Source: Solenopsis invicta (lineage: Eukaryota; Arthropoda; Insecta; Hymenoptera; Formicidae). From it: DNA of 64,000 nucleotides. Every line of letters begins with the position of its first letter. Position 1 is the first letter of the stretch. The stretch is from contig NC_052670.1 of NCBI RefSeq assembly GCF_016802725.1, positions 15,653,641-15,717,640 on the forward strand. The letters are read 5' to 3'. Position numbers and translations under genes: made by a program. Shown one piece after another: positions 22,486 to 34,567 of this stretch. The notes beneath the pieces are model-generated. The model was not told where the DNA came from, made no database searches, and was given only the letters and a program-made list of their open reading frames with translations.

Positions 22486-22605
22486 CTCGCTACTTTGATA
22501 CCATCCAATCCGAAAAGTCTAGTTCTCTTGGCGACCTCAATCCGCGTCCTAGTCCGCCGCGCTCGCGCCGCCCCGTGCGCGGAAAAAGACGGGTCGTTAC
22601 AAGTG

Positions 22606-24112
22606 GAATGGCAGTAATAATTGGTGAAACTACGTAATTTAGTGTTTTGAAAAGTTTTAGGGATAAATTACAATAATAGCAACGAAAAATTAGTTTCTAT
22701 TTGAGAAATTAAATCTGAATTTTATGTGACCCTGACAACGTTATTTGAGGTTTTACTATAATACTATGTAGTCCCTCACTTAAAATGATTACAATTTTTA
22801 AAACATTTTTCTCAAGAATGCTCTTTTTGAGACGTTCGTCCGTTTCCGAACTTCCTTGTATATGTAAAACACGTTTAATGTAAAATTTGTTATTCTTTAA
22901 ACATTATTATATAATATATTAGCACAATTATTTTTCTCCTTTTTCTTTTTTTTCCTTGGGCAAAATTAAGTTTCGTTTTTAATTTTTGAAAAGACATTAA
23001 AAATGAAATAATTGTTTTATTTCATTTCTTTTTTTAAACCAGAAGCATTAACAAATGCATATAGACAGTATACTTTATTAACAACTTTAATAATTCTAAA
23101 TATTTTTTTGAAAAAATTGTTATAAATGTTTGTAAACATATTTATTTCTTAAATATTTTTCTAATATAATGCTTAATTAGGAAAAACATATTTTAATTGA
23201 AAATTTTCAGCAATTTTTATTTTAAGTTTTCTCTAAGTAAGTATAAGCAAGGAATAATAAAACTAATTAAATAATTTATGTAATTGAAAAACAACTTAAG
23301 AATAATAACACAAATATAAACATGTATGATATAGTTTAAATAGTTGAAAATTGTACAAATTGTTACAATTTAATATTATTAGTAACAAAAGCCCAAATTT
23401 TATCTATTGACAAAAATTTTATAAATTTCATAATTATAATATATTTGAATTAGGAAAGGAAAAAGTACTAATATTATATTTATTCCTTTAAAATTTATTT
23501 ATATAATTTTGTACAAGAAAACTTAAAATAACCTTTTACTGTATTATACTCTACATATCACATTTTCTTATTTGTACATATATGTTATAATAGGCATTTG
23601 TGACATATTTTTTATTTTGTATTAGTAACACTATAAACTTATTGAGGTTTAAATATAAGTTATTTAAAACTATAGGTGCGTTCCACTTAACGCTCTCAAC
23701 GATCGCGAGCATTATTTATTCTTAATAATATCTGGCAAACAAGGTTAAAAAAATGATTCTATGAGCGTTAAGTGGAACGCGCCTTATATAATAAAAAGTG
23801 TAGTTATAAGTAGTACTTTTTTTAAACAAAAGTTTTCATATTGTATCATCACAATTAATCTTGATTCGATTAAAGCTTATTTTTTTAATAAACTCTATGG
23901 AAAAAAAACAAAAAACTTATTTATTCTAATGAATTCTTAAAGCGTTGACAGATTATCAGATATTTTTTTATCAGATATTTATTAACACTCCTGTTACTGT
24001 AAATAAATTTTTATAATCAAAGAAACTTTCTGATTTTTAATGCTTACAGTTCATTACGATAACACCTTTTTAATATTATCATATGCTTATTATACAAAAA
24101 GTTTATCTTTCT
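22606..24112. other. AT-rich spacer with one MITE
   Basis: No gene recognised. It contains the short inverted-repeat element at 23675-23783. Confidence 0.5.
23675..23783. mobile_element. Short MITE
   Basis: GGTGCGTTCCACTTAACGCT at the left pairs with AGCGTTAAGTGGAACGCGCC at the right, with one mismatch. The element is about 109 bp. TA-rich flanks (CTATA and TTATA) fit a TA target but do not prove it. Confidence 0.8.
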
Positions 24113-25654
24113 TTATGGAATTATTATTTTCATGTAAGAATCAAAGTGTGTGTTGCAAATTGGACATTTTTTTGATTGCTGCTTCAAGATGCAATCTATA
24201 CAGCAACATAAATGGCCACAGGGAATAAATGTATGATCTGCTTTTTCTACTAAGCAAACACAACAGCAGTCAGATGTACGTTTATCAGATTGTTCTACTG
24301 GATAATATGGAATATCCTCAATTTCATCCTGAAAGAGATTGCTGTAATCATCTGGAGGAATACGATAAATGTCTTCATCACCTGCAAAAGAAGAAAATTG
24401 TTATTTCAAAATTAACAATTAACAAATACTTTTTATGTTACAGAAATGCAAATTGAATTAATAGAAAATAGAAAATTACATGTACATTGTTTAAAGATAT
24501 ATGTTGAAAAGTAATTGTAAGTGAATTGATGGTTTCATTCGATTCTCTTTGTTGATTTCAACAATAGATTATACATGGAATCAATTCGGTGATTGTGATA
24601 GTCAAAATTATAGCGAAATTAGATACTCTAAAAGTCTTCGCACACAAACAATCATAAGATTATATTAGGTTACGTTAATATAAATTATAAACTTAAGCTT
24701 GTACTTATACATAAACTTGGACCAATGCACAAAGCAATTCATAATCTAAATACAACTGATTGGTTTGTATGCTAGTTTTAGTTTATTTATAAGTACAAGC
24801 TTACGTTTATGTTTTATAGTTATTTTAATGAACTAGTTTAAATTATGACATATGGATGGTTGTTGCTGTAAGTGTTTTAGTAATTATACAAATAAAAAAT
24901 TTATTAACTTCTATTTTATGTTTCACAGTATAAATTAATATATTTATAATTTCAAATAATTGTTTTCTTATTACAAAAATACTGTATCTATTATAATGTT
25001 CATTTTAATTTTTAACTATTTTGTACTTTATTTAAGGCAAAAATCTTACTTGAATCTAAAAGAGAGATAATCTGTGATGCATCATTAGTTCCATCATATG
25101 ATACATTCTCAGAAGTATGAACAGCATCTTCTCTTAATATAAGATTTGAATTTTGCTCGTGTATTTCAGGGTTAACAGATGCATTAATTTGTTCTAAAGT
25201 ATGTCTCCTTTCAGGATTATAGATATTCTGTGATGCAGCATTAGTTCCATCATATGATACATTCTCAGAAGTATGAACTGCATCTTCTCTTAATGTAGAA
25301 TTCGAATTTTGCTCGTGTATTTCAGGGTTAACAGATGTATTGATTTGTTCTAAAGTATGCCTTCTTTCTGGGTTATTAATTTCCAAAGAAACCTGTGATC
25401 TTTGCAAAGGAATAAAGTTTCGTCTACGACTATGACCACGGTTGACCAACACACTTGCTTGTCTAGATAAAGTTTGACCATCTGCTGTATTTTCTAAAAG
25501 CAGGGTTAAAGTGAAAAAATTTTTATTATAATTTGGAATGATTTAAAACCATTATAATTAATTTTTTAAATATTTTTCGTTTTTATGTACGCACCTCTCT
25601 CGATATGTAGCTCAGCGAAATGATTTAGATTTATGTCATTGTCGTTATTGTTAT
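24113..25654 (-). CDS. RING-finger protein with a 52-residue tandem repeat (3' exons)
   Basis: Three exons on the minus strand join in frame: 25595-25654, 25050-25493 and 24113-24381. Borders are good: donors GTGCGT and GTAAGA, acceptors CTTTTAG and TTTTGCAG; the phase at both joins restores an open frame. The last exon encodes a C3HC4 RING finger near the C-terminus: CCCVCLVEKADHTFIPCGH, then CCCIDCI and CPICN, ending MKIIIP and a stop. Such RINGs recruit E2 enzymes for ubiquitin transfer, and a C-terminal placement is common in IAP- and MDM2-like ligases. The middle exon has two copies of a 52-residue repeat starting NPERRHTLEQI and is otherwise polar and disordered-looking. The 5' exons and start codon were not found; ATGAAAAGCGTG near 25965 does not join in phase. 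It has no transposon signature, so it may be a host gene. Confidence 0.7.
25062..25375 (-). repeat. In-frame 156-bp tandem duplication inside the RING gene
   Basis: Two copies (about 25219-25375 and 25062-25218) begin with AACCCAGAAAG or AATCCTGAAAG and differ by only a few substitutions, several of them amino-acid changing (INTSV/INASV, NSTLRE/NLILRE, NAASQ/NDASQ). Confidence 0.85.
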
Positions 25655-27020
25655 CTGTATAAATATTTAATTTATTATAAATTGAACATATTAACTTATA
25701 ACCTAAACATTCATTTTTAAACAATTTTCACAATGTTTAATTTAATATAAACGTGTTTGAAAAATATGTATATTATTTAAAAAAAACACATGTAATATCA
25801 CATAGTTCTTTCCAAGAAAAATTATTTTTTATAAAAAAACATCTTATTGCAAATATTTTTTAACGAAAATTAATATAAGGCACATTCGCCATGTAAATGT
25901 GCAAATAAGTATTATATGTTCCGTATTTGTATACAGTTTCCTATTTTAATTTACCACGCTTTTCATCTTTGCAGGATAAGATCAAAAAAATATTCAAATA
26001 AAAATGGTATTGTCTAAAGGAGAACAAATAAAGTCAATTTTCGAAAAATCAATTTTTCAAGGTTATACAAAGTTCACTTTTTTACTTTTAAAAAACAAAA
26101 TTATATAATTTTTTAATATATAATTCCAAATTTCCTACATACATAAACATTAAAATAACATTATCAAAAAATAAATGGTTTACATTTTACACTTCATTCT
26201 GGCTTATTTCTATATCAAGTTTAAAATAACTCGAAAATTATTTATTTTTTGACAACTTTACCTTCATACTTTTATGCACAAAGAATGAGATAAAATATTG
26301 TAAAGAGAATACAGTTGCTTTTAAAAAAAAATATGTAATTGCATATATAAATTGTTACTTTAAAGAGAAATGCATTATAAATTTCTTTCATTCATTATAC
26401 ATTTCTTTTTTAAAGCAACAAAGTTTTTCTCATAATTGATATATTTCATTATTTTGTACATAAAAATATTATACCATAGTTAATATCAAATTAATACCAA
26501 ATACAAAAAGATGAATACTTTAAGAAATATTCTATACTTCACGTTAAAATATTCCAGAATATATGCTATATTATAAATGATATTAGAATACTATGATTAA
26601 ATATAACAAAAAAAGACGTTCTATAAAAAAAAATGTATGATGTAAGAAACGGAGATAACTTTTTTATGACTTTAAAACCAACATATTTTTGTTTGAAATA
26701 TTTTATCATTAATTTGTTAGAAGTAACTCAAAAATTATAACAATCGATACAAGAATATCTCGTATGTACATGTTATGTACAAATAAAATGTCACTAAGTT
26801 CTTATGATACTTGTAACATATTGTATTAAAACTTGTTTAACATAGATACAAAGTAGAACTGACATGTGTAGATTTATTAAGTTACATCGCAATAAAAAAT
26901 CCAAGATATAATAAGGGCAACATTTTTATTCTGAAATATATTTCTTTGAAGTATATTATTTGAAAATCAGTGTTTAAAGATATAATTGTAGTAAATTAAA
27001 ATTAGATATACATAAATCTG

Positions 27021-27088
<68 letters not shown>

Positions 27089-27134
27089 GTATGTATGTAA
27101 TTGCATTTATATATTACGTATTGCGTTCTGGCCG
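25655..27134. other. AT-rich stretch without a recognised exon
   Basis: Should contain the upstream intron and perhaps 5' exons of the RING gene, but none could be supported. An (AT)n microsatellite occupies 27021-27079. Confidence 0.45.
27021..27079. repeat. (TA)n microsatellite
   Basis: TA dinucleotide run of about 57 bp. Confidence 0.95.
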
Positions 27135-27359
27135 CTACTGTACTGGACCTTGTGCCAGTTCCTCGCCCTCTTGCTGCGGTTCGACTTGCGGTTGCTCTGG
27201 CGGTTGTTCCGCCCGCTGTTCCTGTTACTCTCGCCGCTCGCGCCGCTCCTGCTCGAATCCCTGAATAAGCAATCCTTGCTGCTGTAGTTGCTGCTGCTGC
27301 TGGATTTGCTCCTGCATTTGCTGGAGCAATTGTTGCAGCATCGCAATTTCAGCTATATC
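27135..27359 (-). pseudogene. Gln-rich coding fragment of unknown origin
   Basis: On the minus strand a frame reads IAEIAMLQQLLQQMQEQIQ, a Gln run, then an Arg/Glu-rich stretch, a TAA at 27225-27227, and on through EQRAEQPPEQPQVEPQEGEE to a TAG at 27135. It is much more GC-rich than its surroundings. Gln-rich coiled segments like this occur near the N-terminus of some insect retrotransposon gag proteins and in many host proteins. A splice-acceptor-like TTTTTGCAAG precedes it, so it could also be an exon. Identity is unresolved. Confidence 0.35.
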
Positions 27360-27417
27360 TTGCAAAAAGATAATAAAAACAGTCATAAACATGTTATATG
27401 TCAAGAAACAAAATGGT

Positions 27418-27535
27418 CCAAATTCATAGATGTTTCTCAGATCTCAAGTCTGTCTTTGTCTTGCGTATAGTACAAACATAGTACACAGAACAAAGACATA
27501 TTAATCTTGAAATCTGAGAAATGACTATGAATTCG
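27418..27535. repeat. Inverted repeat, MITE-like
   Basis: AATTCATAGATGTTTCTCAG at the left pairs with CTGAGAAATGACTATGAATT at the right, and the inner GTCTTTGTCTTG pairs with ACAAAGACAT. About 118 bp in total. Confidence 0.65.
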
Positions 27536-28210
27536 GAATAGTGTTACGCATAAAAAAAATGTTCTAGACCCCATTAGACGTGAGGTATGATTTTTTTACA
27601 CTCAACGGAAGGTTAGGCTATCATAAATTAAAAGCTAAGTATTATCAAGCTGAATGTATTATTTCGTTACTAATTAATCGAAATACTGCTTTTAAATAGT
27701 TACAAAATTCTACTTTTAACTGTTGTAAATATGAAATACATGTATAAAAGTAAAATACTTACTGGATATTTTGCGAGACGTTTTCTTCTCAAATGCCTCT
27801 TTCACCTATTAAATAAATACGGAATCGCAGATTGATATGTCATTTGTCTCCGCAGCACAGATGGCATTAGCATAAACATGCTGTTAGACTGCGTTCTTGG
27901 CTTTATTTTTTGTAATCATATCTCAATTCGTGATTCTCATTACGTACGTTGATTTTGATTACAAAATAATTTTGATACTAAGCGTTAGCTTAATATCTTA
28001 CGGTCTTGTGAGTCGAGTGAATGTTTTTCTATAATTGTGCTCATAATAAATAAGGATATTTCCATGACCATCAACTCTTTTCTTCTAATTATATTAATAA
28101 GGATAAACATTTAGATATTTTTTTGATTCTTTAGCTATTTGGCACTTTATCCTGTCACTTGTGTTTGTTAAATTGTACATCTATCAAATTTTTAATTGTA
28201 TTTCTATTTG
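27536..28210. other. AT-rich spacer upstream of a hAT relic
   Basis: No gene or clear repeat recognised. It may contain the eroded 5' end of the hAT element that follows. Confidence 0.45.
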
Positions 28211-30963
28211 TTAGATATGGAAACAAATAATGAAGTGAGGAAAAAAGTGAGGAAACGAAGCTTTCTAGAAGCTTGGCTTAGCAATGATATATCTAAATCT
28301 TGTATACAAAAAGTGCTCTTAGATGATAGCCTTTTTTATTGTATCGTGTGCTGTAAAAATTTTTCGTGCGGCCCATTATTAAATATAATAAAACATGCGG
28401 AATCTGCTTGTCATAAAAGATCAAACATTGAAAAAAATACTTTGGTTGATAATGATGATACGATTTCGAAACAGAAATCATCGCATCAACGAATGTTTTT
28501 GGGGCAATGGTTAAAAATAGAAGAATTTAAGCCATGGTTACGGGAAGCCAAACATGATTTAAATTCATTTTTATGTACGATTTGCGATAAAACTTTTGCA
28601 GGTGGTTTATTGCAAATTCGTCGTCACGCAGATTCCAAACAACATAAAGATAAATGCGAAATATATGATATACAAGATAATGAATCAAATGTGCAATTTG
28701 ACGAACCATTTGTGTTATTTGAAGATAGAAAAAAGTTAGCGGAGCTTCGATACGCTGCATTAATTGCTGACAAAAATATTCCATTTGATACTGCACAAAT
28801 AATACTTCAATTTTTCCAAAACGTAGGAAAAAACCCAACGTTTTAAAAAACATAAAAAAGGGCCGAACGAAATGTTCAAAATTAATTACCAATATTTTAT
28901 GCCCAGTTGAAACAAATCGTGTGGTACAAAAAAAATAAATTTTGTACTTATATTGATAAATCGTCAGACATTACGAATGAAAAATGGATGACGTTTCATG
29001 TTAGATATATAGACCTCGATACATTACAAATTCAATCGCAATTAGTAAAACTAATTGATCTTGATGCATCAGATTACAGCGCGGAAAAATTATTTATTGC
29101 ATTTGAAAAGGAAATGAGTAATTTCCAAATACCTTTCGAAAACATTCTTGCTTTGCGATAATGCATCCGTTATGACTGCAAAATGTGTGTCATTTAAGAA
29201 AAAATTGGAACAAGTGTACACAAATTTATTGACATTTACGTGTCCGTGTCACATTTCCGCATTAGCTGCACATTCTGCATGTACAAATTACCTGAAGTTT
29301 GTGATGAATTTGTAAAAAAATTGTAAATTACGTTAATAGCAGTCCCAAGTGATCAGCTATTTATCGGGATTTTTTGGAATGTTTTCAAAGAAAGAATTAC
29401 AAACTCTTAAAATTATCTGACACACGATAGCTCTCTCAATTCGCATGCGTAGAAAAAATTATTCGATCTTGGTACGCTATTAAACACTTCTTAACTTTAA
29501 TGGTTATAAGTGAGAGAACAAAATGTGCAGAAAGTATACTTATTTTAATGGAAAGTGTAGAAACAAAAGCATATTTGCTATTTCTGAAATATGTATTGTA
29601 CTTTTTTAATAGTTTCAATGCATTTTTTTCAGTCACAGAAGAAACAGTAATTCATTTACTACAGCCGAAATCAAAACAATTTCTTCACCAAATTTGTAAT
29701 AATTTTATAAAGCCGGATGTAACAGTTTTTCTGCACATTAAATTTGGAAATATTGAATATCATAAATCCGCAGATAGTATTTATTGAAGTTCTGAATGTG
29801 TAGAATATCTCATAAAATTAAAGGAAGACTACATAAACGTGGTACAAATAATTAGAAATAACTGTTTACAATTTCATATAACTGCTGCTGAAGAAATCCG
29901 AAAAAGATTGCCAGTTAAGGATACATTTTTATCAAAACTATTGGTCGTTCAACCACGTTCAATATTTGATATTCCCATTGACACGTCGTTGAATGACATT
30001 TTTTTCATAGCCGACAATATCAACGATTTTGATAAAAATAGCTTACGAAAGGAATGGTTATTATTACATTCCAATCTATCAAAAACAAAAAAAAAAAATG
30101 AATCTGTCAAAACAAAATTTTGACGAAACGTGGATCAAAATTTTGTAGTATTGAGTTGCAAATGATGACACAAAATTTTCCAATTTACAATGCCTCTTGA
30201 ATGCAATTAGATCTTCTCCGCATTCTAATGTCGATCCAGAAAGAATATTTTCTATTTAAGGCTCCTGAGTACTCGCCGCGGCCATATTGAAGTCGTGACG
30301 TCAGAAGTGAGAAATTGCGTGAAATGACACGTAATTTTGTCCGACATGCCATTTGTAAATAAAGCCAATTTGGATAAAACAGACTAAGCAGATGACTTTA
30401 AAACACTTCTAAATATCGGTCACGACTATCCTTTTTCCGCCTAACAATCAGTAAATAGTTGTAAAAAGCATGTAAAGTGAAGCAATTGAAACAGGAAAAC
30501 ACATGGGCACGTAATTTTGTCCGACGTGCCATTTCTAAATAATGCCAATTTGGATAAAACAGACTAATCAGATGGCTTTAAAACACTTCTAAATATCAGT
30601 TACGACTATCCTTTTTTCGCCTAGCAGTCAGTAAATAGTCGTAAAAAGCACGTAAAGTGACGTCTATTTAGACAGGAAAACACACGGATAGCTATTAAAA
30701 GGAGTGAAAAATGTACTTTTATGTATAAAATTCAAAGAAACTCGCGGTCCATTTTTACGAATTTGGTAAATACGAGACAAGTCATATTTTCACAATGAAA
30801 CACATAATAACAAAATGACATGCACGATAACATTTCATCGTCGATCTGTCACGTTTCACGTGTATTAGTTCTAATTTTGTCCGCGACGAAATGTCGCTAC
30901 CGTCAATGCGGAGTTCTCGGCTGAGGAATCAGGAGCCTTAAACCAAAACAAAAAAAACGGAAG
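28211..30963 (+). pseudogene. hAT-like transposase pseudogene, interrupted by a TTAA element
   Basis: The first frame (to 28846) has two BED-like zinc-finger modules: FYCIVCCKNFSCGPLLNIIK with a following His, and FLCTICDKTFAGGLLQIRRH with SKQHK. After a frameshift it continues with FCTYIDKSSDITNEKWM (first catalytic Asp region of hAT), then CDNASVMTAKCVSFKKKL, CPCHISALAAHSAC, and finally LLNAIRSSPHSNVDPERIFS, the hATC dimerisation block. Frame breaks near 28846, 29160 and 29787 and several stops show it is dead. The C-terminal block is cut at TTAA (30255) by a 679-bp element and its frame resumes at 30938. Its terminal inverted repeats were not found. It is not the same family as 2358-4700. 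Confidence 0.82.
30259..30937. mobile_element. TTAA-flanked non-autonomous element (piggyBac-like)
   Basis: Ends are GGCTCCTGAGT and AATCAGGAGCC, with TTAA on both sides (30255-30258 and 30938-30941). TTAA duplication is the hallmark of piggyBac-type transposition, though the terminal sequence is not the usual CCC-start. It carries a tandem duplication of about 180 bp: ACGTAATTTTGTCCGAC begins at about 30330 and again at about 30510. No coding capacity. Confidence 0.8.
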
Positions 30964-30964
30964 T

Positions 30965-32390
30965 ATATATATATTAACATATATTTATATACATTTATAC
31001 GTAAGATGTATTTTTCTATGTTATTATATATCCTTGCATAAACAATTTTTTACTTAGAATGTGTTTATTTATTTTATATAATAATATGTTTACTTATTAA
31101 ACTTATACTTAATATTAAAAACGATATTTATTTAATATATTAGCTTTATTAATATATTTATTTAATTGATATGTTTAATACATTTGCTTCCTTAAATATA
31201 TTAATTTTATTTTATAGATATTAAATTTGTTATGTCGATAGGCGAGTAATTGCATTTTACTACATTAAAATATTTCTTATATAAAATTAAATTATTTTAT
31301 TATATTATTTATATTAAAAATGTTATTATTAAATTTAAAAAATATTTTTTTTGAAAAATTATACTAGTTTCAGAATAATATTTTTCAGCAAGACCCTTAT
31401 GAAAAAATATTACTGCTGAAAAAGTTACACATAAAAAATCACACACAGAATATGCTATTTCTGTAATTTTAATAAAATTTCATTACCAATATGAAGAACT
31501 TTGAGAATGCAAATCAATGCAGCGTCATATCCTGAAACTATTTACACCAGGTTACAAGACGATTTCCTGTTTGTCAAATAGAAAATCGGGTTGTCAGTCA
31601 GCCGAAATTTATGACCTATTGTAAATAGTTTGAGGATATGACGCTGCATTATTATTGTAACACAATGAGTATTTTTTTGTCAAACGTGAATACGAAGAAA
31701 ATTATATAAAAAAACTTGTTTGTTTTTTAAAAAGCATGTAGGTTGTCATGAAATAATCTTTAATTAATTTTAATTCAATTATAATTTGTCAATTTTTCAT
31801 GCATTTTTAACGAAATGAAGAACTTTTCTAATCATGTTCTTTATTTCTTACTTTGCAAGTATAAAATAAAAAAAAATAGTGTCAATTTTTACCACGTTTG
31901 AGTACAGAAGTTTGTCCTAAACTTGTGTACTTTATAATATTTTTCCAACATAACATTTTTCAGTGAGAGTATCAGTGGATCGGCTACTGAAAAATGTAGC
32001 GGAGATACCATTTGAGAAGTCATTGGAGATGTAGAACAGATTTGTGCGGAAAAGGAAACATCTCAAGTCTTAGAGAAAGAATGTCCAAATGTTTTTGATG
32101 AAGAAACACGCAGTGTTACTGAAAAGGAAGTGAGCAATGTTTCACAAGAAAAAACAAGTGAATTATCAGAAAAAATAAATTCGTATGTATATTTTGTAAT
32201 AAGAATCGAAAAAGACACCAAGGTCGTTGGCAAAAATTGCATTTATGCGAAGAAAAAACAACTATTGAAAATATTAGACCAAGTGCATTGCAAAATAATG
32301 ATACTAATTTAATTCAAAAGATTCAGGACATGTGTTCACAAGATCAACTGCTTTTTTATCACAATCTTTGCAAAAGACAGTACATATAGA
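30965..32390 (+). mobile_element. Family X relic, copy 1 (5' part of an uncharacterised element)
   Basis: 30965-32020 repeats at 41262-42460 in direct orientation, including GTAAGATGTATTTTTCTATG and TGTTATGTCGATAGGCGAG. Inside is a foldback centred on GCAGCGTCATATCC and its complement (about 31525-31650). A decayed plus-strand coding region follows: AGTGAGAGTATCAGTGGATC, then a Glu-rich stretch (ETSQVLEKECPNVF, VTEKEVSNVSQEKTSELSEK) and, one frame over, KRHQGRWQKLHLCEEK, MCSQDQLLFYHNLCKRQY. The cysteine/histidine pattern CNKNRKRH..HLCE..FYHNLC suggests a small zinc-binding module at the N-terminus of family X proteins. The copy is cut off at about 32390. Confidence 0.6.
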
Positions 32391-32706
32391 GTGATTCAGA
32401 ATAACTTCTTCTCAGATGCAATATGTTCCGCTTTTGCTAAAACTTTGCAACTTTCCTTCGATCTCATCTCCACTCACATACCACCACACTGCTTGAAGGC
32501 ATATCTTCGTTAAGAAAACATGACTTCTTCAGGTAGATGACTGATCGAAGTAGAAGGACCTACCTAACTTATTGTTTTTAATCTACTCATTCATTCGTTC
32601 ACAATATATGTACCATTCATATAAACAAATTTTTTATATAAAGATAAAAAAAAGAAAACTAATACACATTAAAATATACAAAAACAAAAATTGAAAATGC
32701 ATACCA
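32391..32706. other. Spacer between family X copy 1 and the P-element relic
   Basis: No coding signal recognised. It may hold the 3' end of the minus-strand P-element relic. Confidence 0.4.
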
Positions 32707-34094
32707 TTATTTACAAAATTTTTTTCTAACTGAATATTTTATATTATTCTGCAGATTTTTTTTTTTTTGAGCATTATTTTTAAAAATCGTACGCATTCGC
32801 TTAATTTCACACATGTTCTTTATTACATCGTTTTGCAACATTTCGACAACGTTCTGATCAATATTAATTTCATTTTTATGATTGCACCACCACACAATAT
32901 TATTAATCGCAATAATACGCACTACTATTTTAAACATGTTGGTGTGATGCTCCATACATTCATGCCAATCCATACTTGCATTCCAATTTTCTAAAAAATC
33001 TAACAATACTTTTAAAATATTACGACGATGAGCTCTAGTCCTTAATAATTTATTTGTCAAACTTGTGATTCGTTTTATGCAAAATAAAAACGAATTACTT
33101 CTCAAACTACTTTCACAATTTGTACAAAGATTTACTTCTTTAAGAATTAAGTTAATAATATCATTGTGACGATTCATAGAAGATGCGATCATCACTTCTT
33201 CGGCAACATTTTTATCCAAAATTAATTCTGATGCTTTATCATCGTTATAAGTTACACTACATTCATTGTCACTAGATTCTAAGTATTTTTCAAATGTACA
33301 CAAAATGTCAAAACTGTCACTTTCGCAATTACCGCGACACATCGAAATACAATTCATATTGTTAACCAGTAATGTAAAAAATGATTCTTTGAATTGATGA
33401 GGTGTTGGATTAATGTTACGTACCGCGTGATTACAAATTTGGCCAAAATAATTTTCTAAAGGATCCTGATTACAAAATCGCGTATTTAATTTTCTAAAAT
33501 CATATTTTTCATTTAAAATTTTCCATAAATTTTGAAAACCATTTATTGTTGACAACCAATTTGTTAAAGTTGGTACCGATTTTACTTTAGAGCGTGAAAT
33601 TTTGTCGACAAATGACATTTTGTGCAATTGATTTTTTGCACTCACCCAAAACGTATGATGTTTACTGTTTTCCGTTACAGAATAACGTAATTCATTGGCA
33701 TCCTCTCTTCTATCATCACCATTCACACTGTCGAATAAATCATTAAAAAAGTTCACGACTGTTACTGTCGCTATTTCTTCTTCGCTTATTTGGATGTCTT
33801 TCTGGTTAATGGATACAACGCCTATAAAAAATATTAAAATTATTATTAAACAAAAATAATTTTCAGGCAAACATTTGTTTGTACAAGTAAAGATAAAATT
33901 ACAAAATATATAAATTATGTGTATAAATACATGCATTTGTATGATTACATATTATATATTATATCTCATATATACATCTTATACATACATATAAATGCAT
34001 GTTTGTTACTAATGATTTTATTTTTATGTAATTTTATTAATTAGTATAATACTTACATTTTGATGTTGCGAAAGTTTGAATAACACCAACCATA

Positions 34095-34567
34095 CCCAGA
34101 TAGCCAAATAATTGCAAATTGTCGACAACTTGTCACAAATATTCATATTAGTTGTCAGCAAAGCAACAGAAGGAGGTATCCTCTTACCAATACGTTCTTA
34201 CCAGGAATAGTTTTTAAAATATAATACCAGCAAGTTTTCAACAACTTATCAGCATTATACTTATTACAAGTTATAAATGGGAATTGTTGCTCACATGTTG
34301 CTGTCATGTTGCTCGCAGATTGCTATAAACAATTTTTAAAATATAGTAATGGCAAGTTCTAAACACAACTTACCACAATATAATAACACAGATTGACTTC
34401 AATAATTTTTCTACATTTGCTCGACAATAAAATTCAGCATATTGATACTAAATTGACTAAAACATTTTTGTCGCATTAAATAAAAGGCAACGTAATAGCA
34501 ATTAACAAGCAATTTAATCTGCGCGATGATTTGTTTTAGATTGAGTTATCACGTTTTGCTATCTGGG
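34095..34567. mobile_element. TA-flanked MITE inside the P-element relic
   Basis: Ends CCCAGATAGC and GCTATCTGGG are exact inverses, flanked by TA (34093-34094 and 34568-34569), as for Tc1/mariner-type non-autonomous elements. Removing it together with one TA restores the transposase frame across the site. Confidence 0.82.

Larger units (their letters stand above)
21513..22601 (+). mobile_element. GC-rich solo LTR, plus strand
   Basis: The block starts TGTAACAAACCGCC and ends GGGTCGTTACA (TGTAAC..GTTACA ends) and is flanked by AGTG at 21509-21512 and 22602-22605. It holds a promoter-like TATATAAG at 21801 and AATAAA at 22480, in the order expected of U3, R and U5. It is sharply GC-rich and CpG-rich against an AT-rich background. 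Open frames inside it have no domain signature and are discarded. No internal region adjoins it, so it is a solo LTR left by recombination. The superfamily (Gypsy or BEL/Pao) cannot be decided from the LTR alone. Confidence 0.85.
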
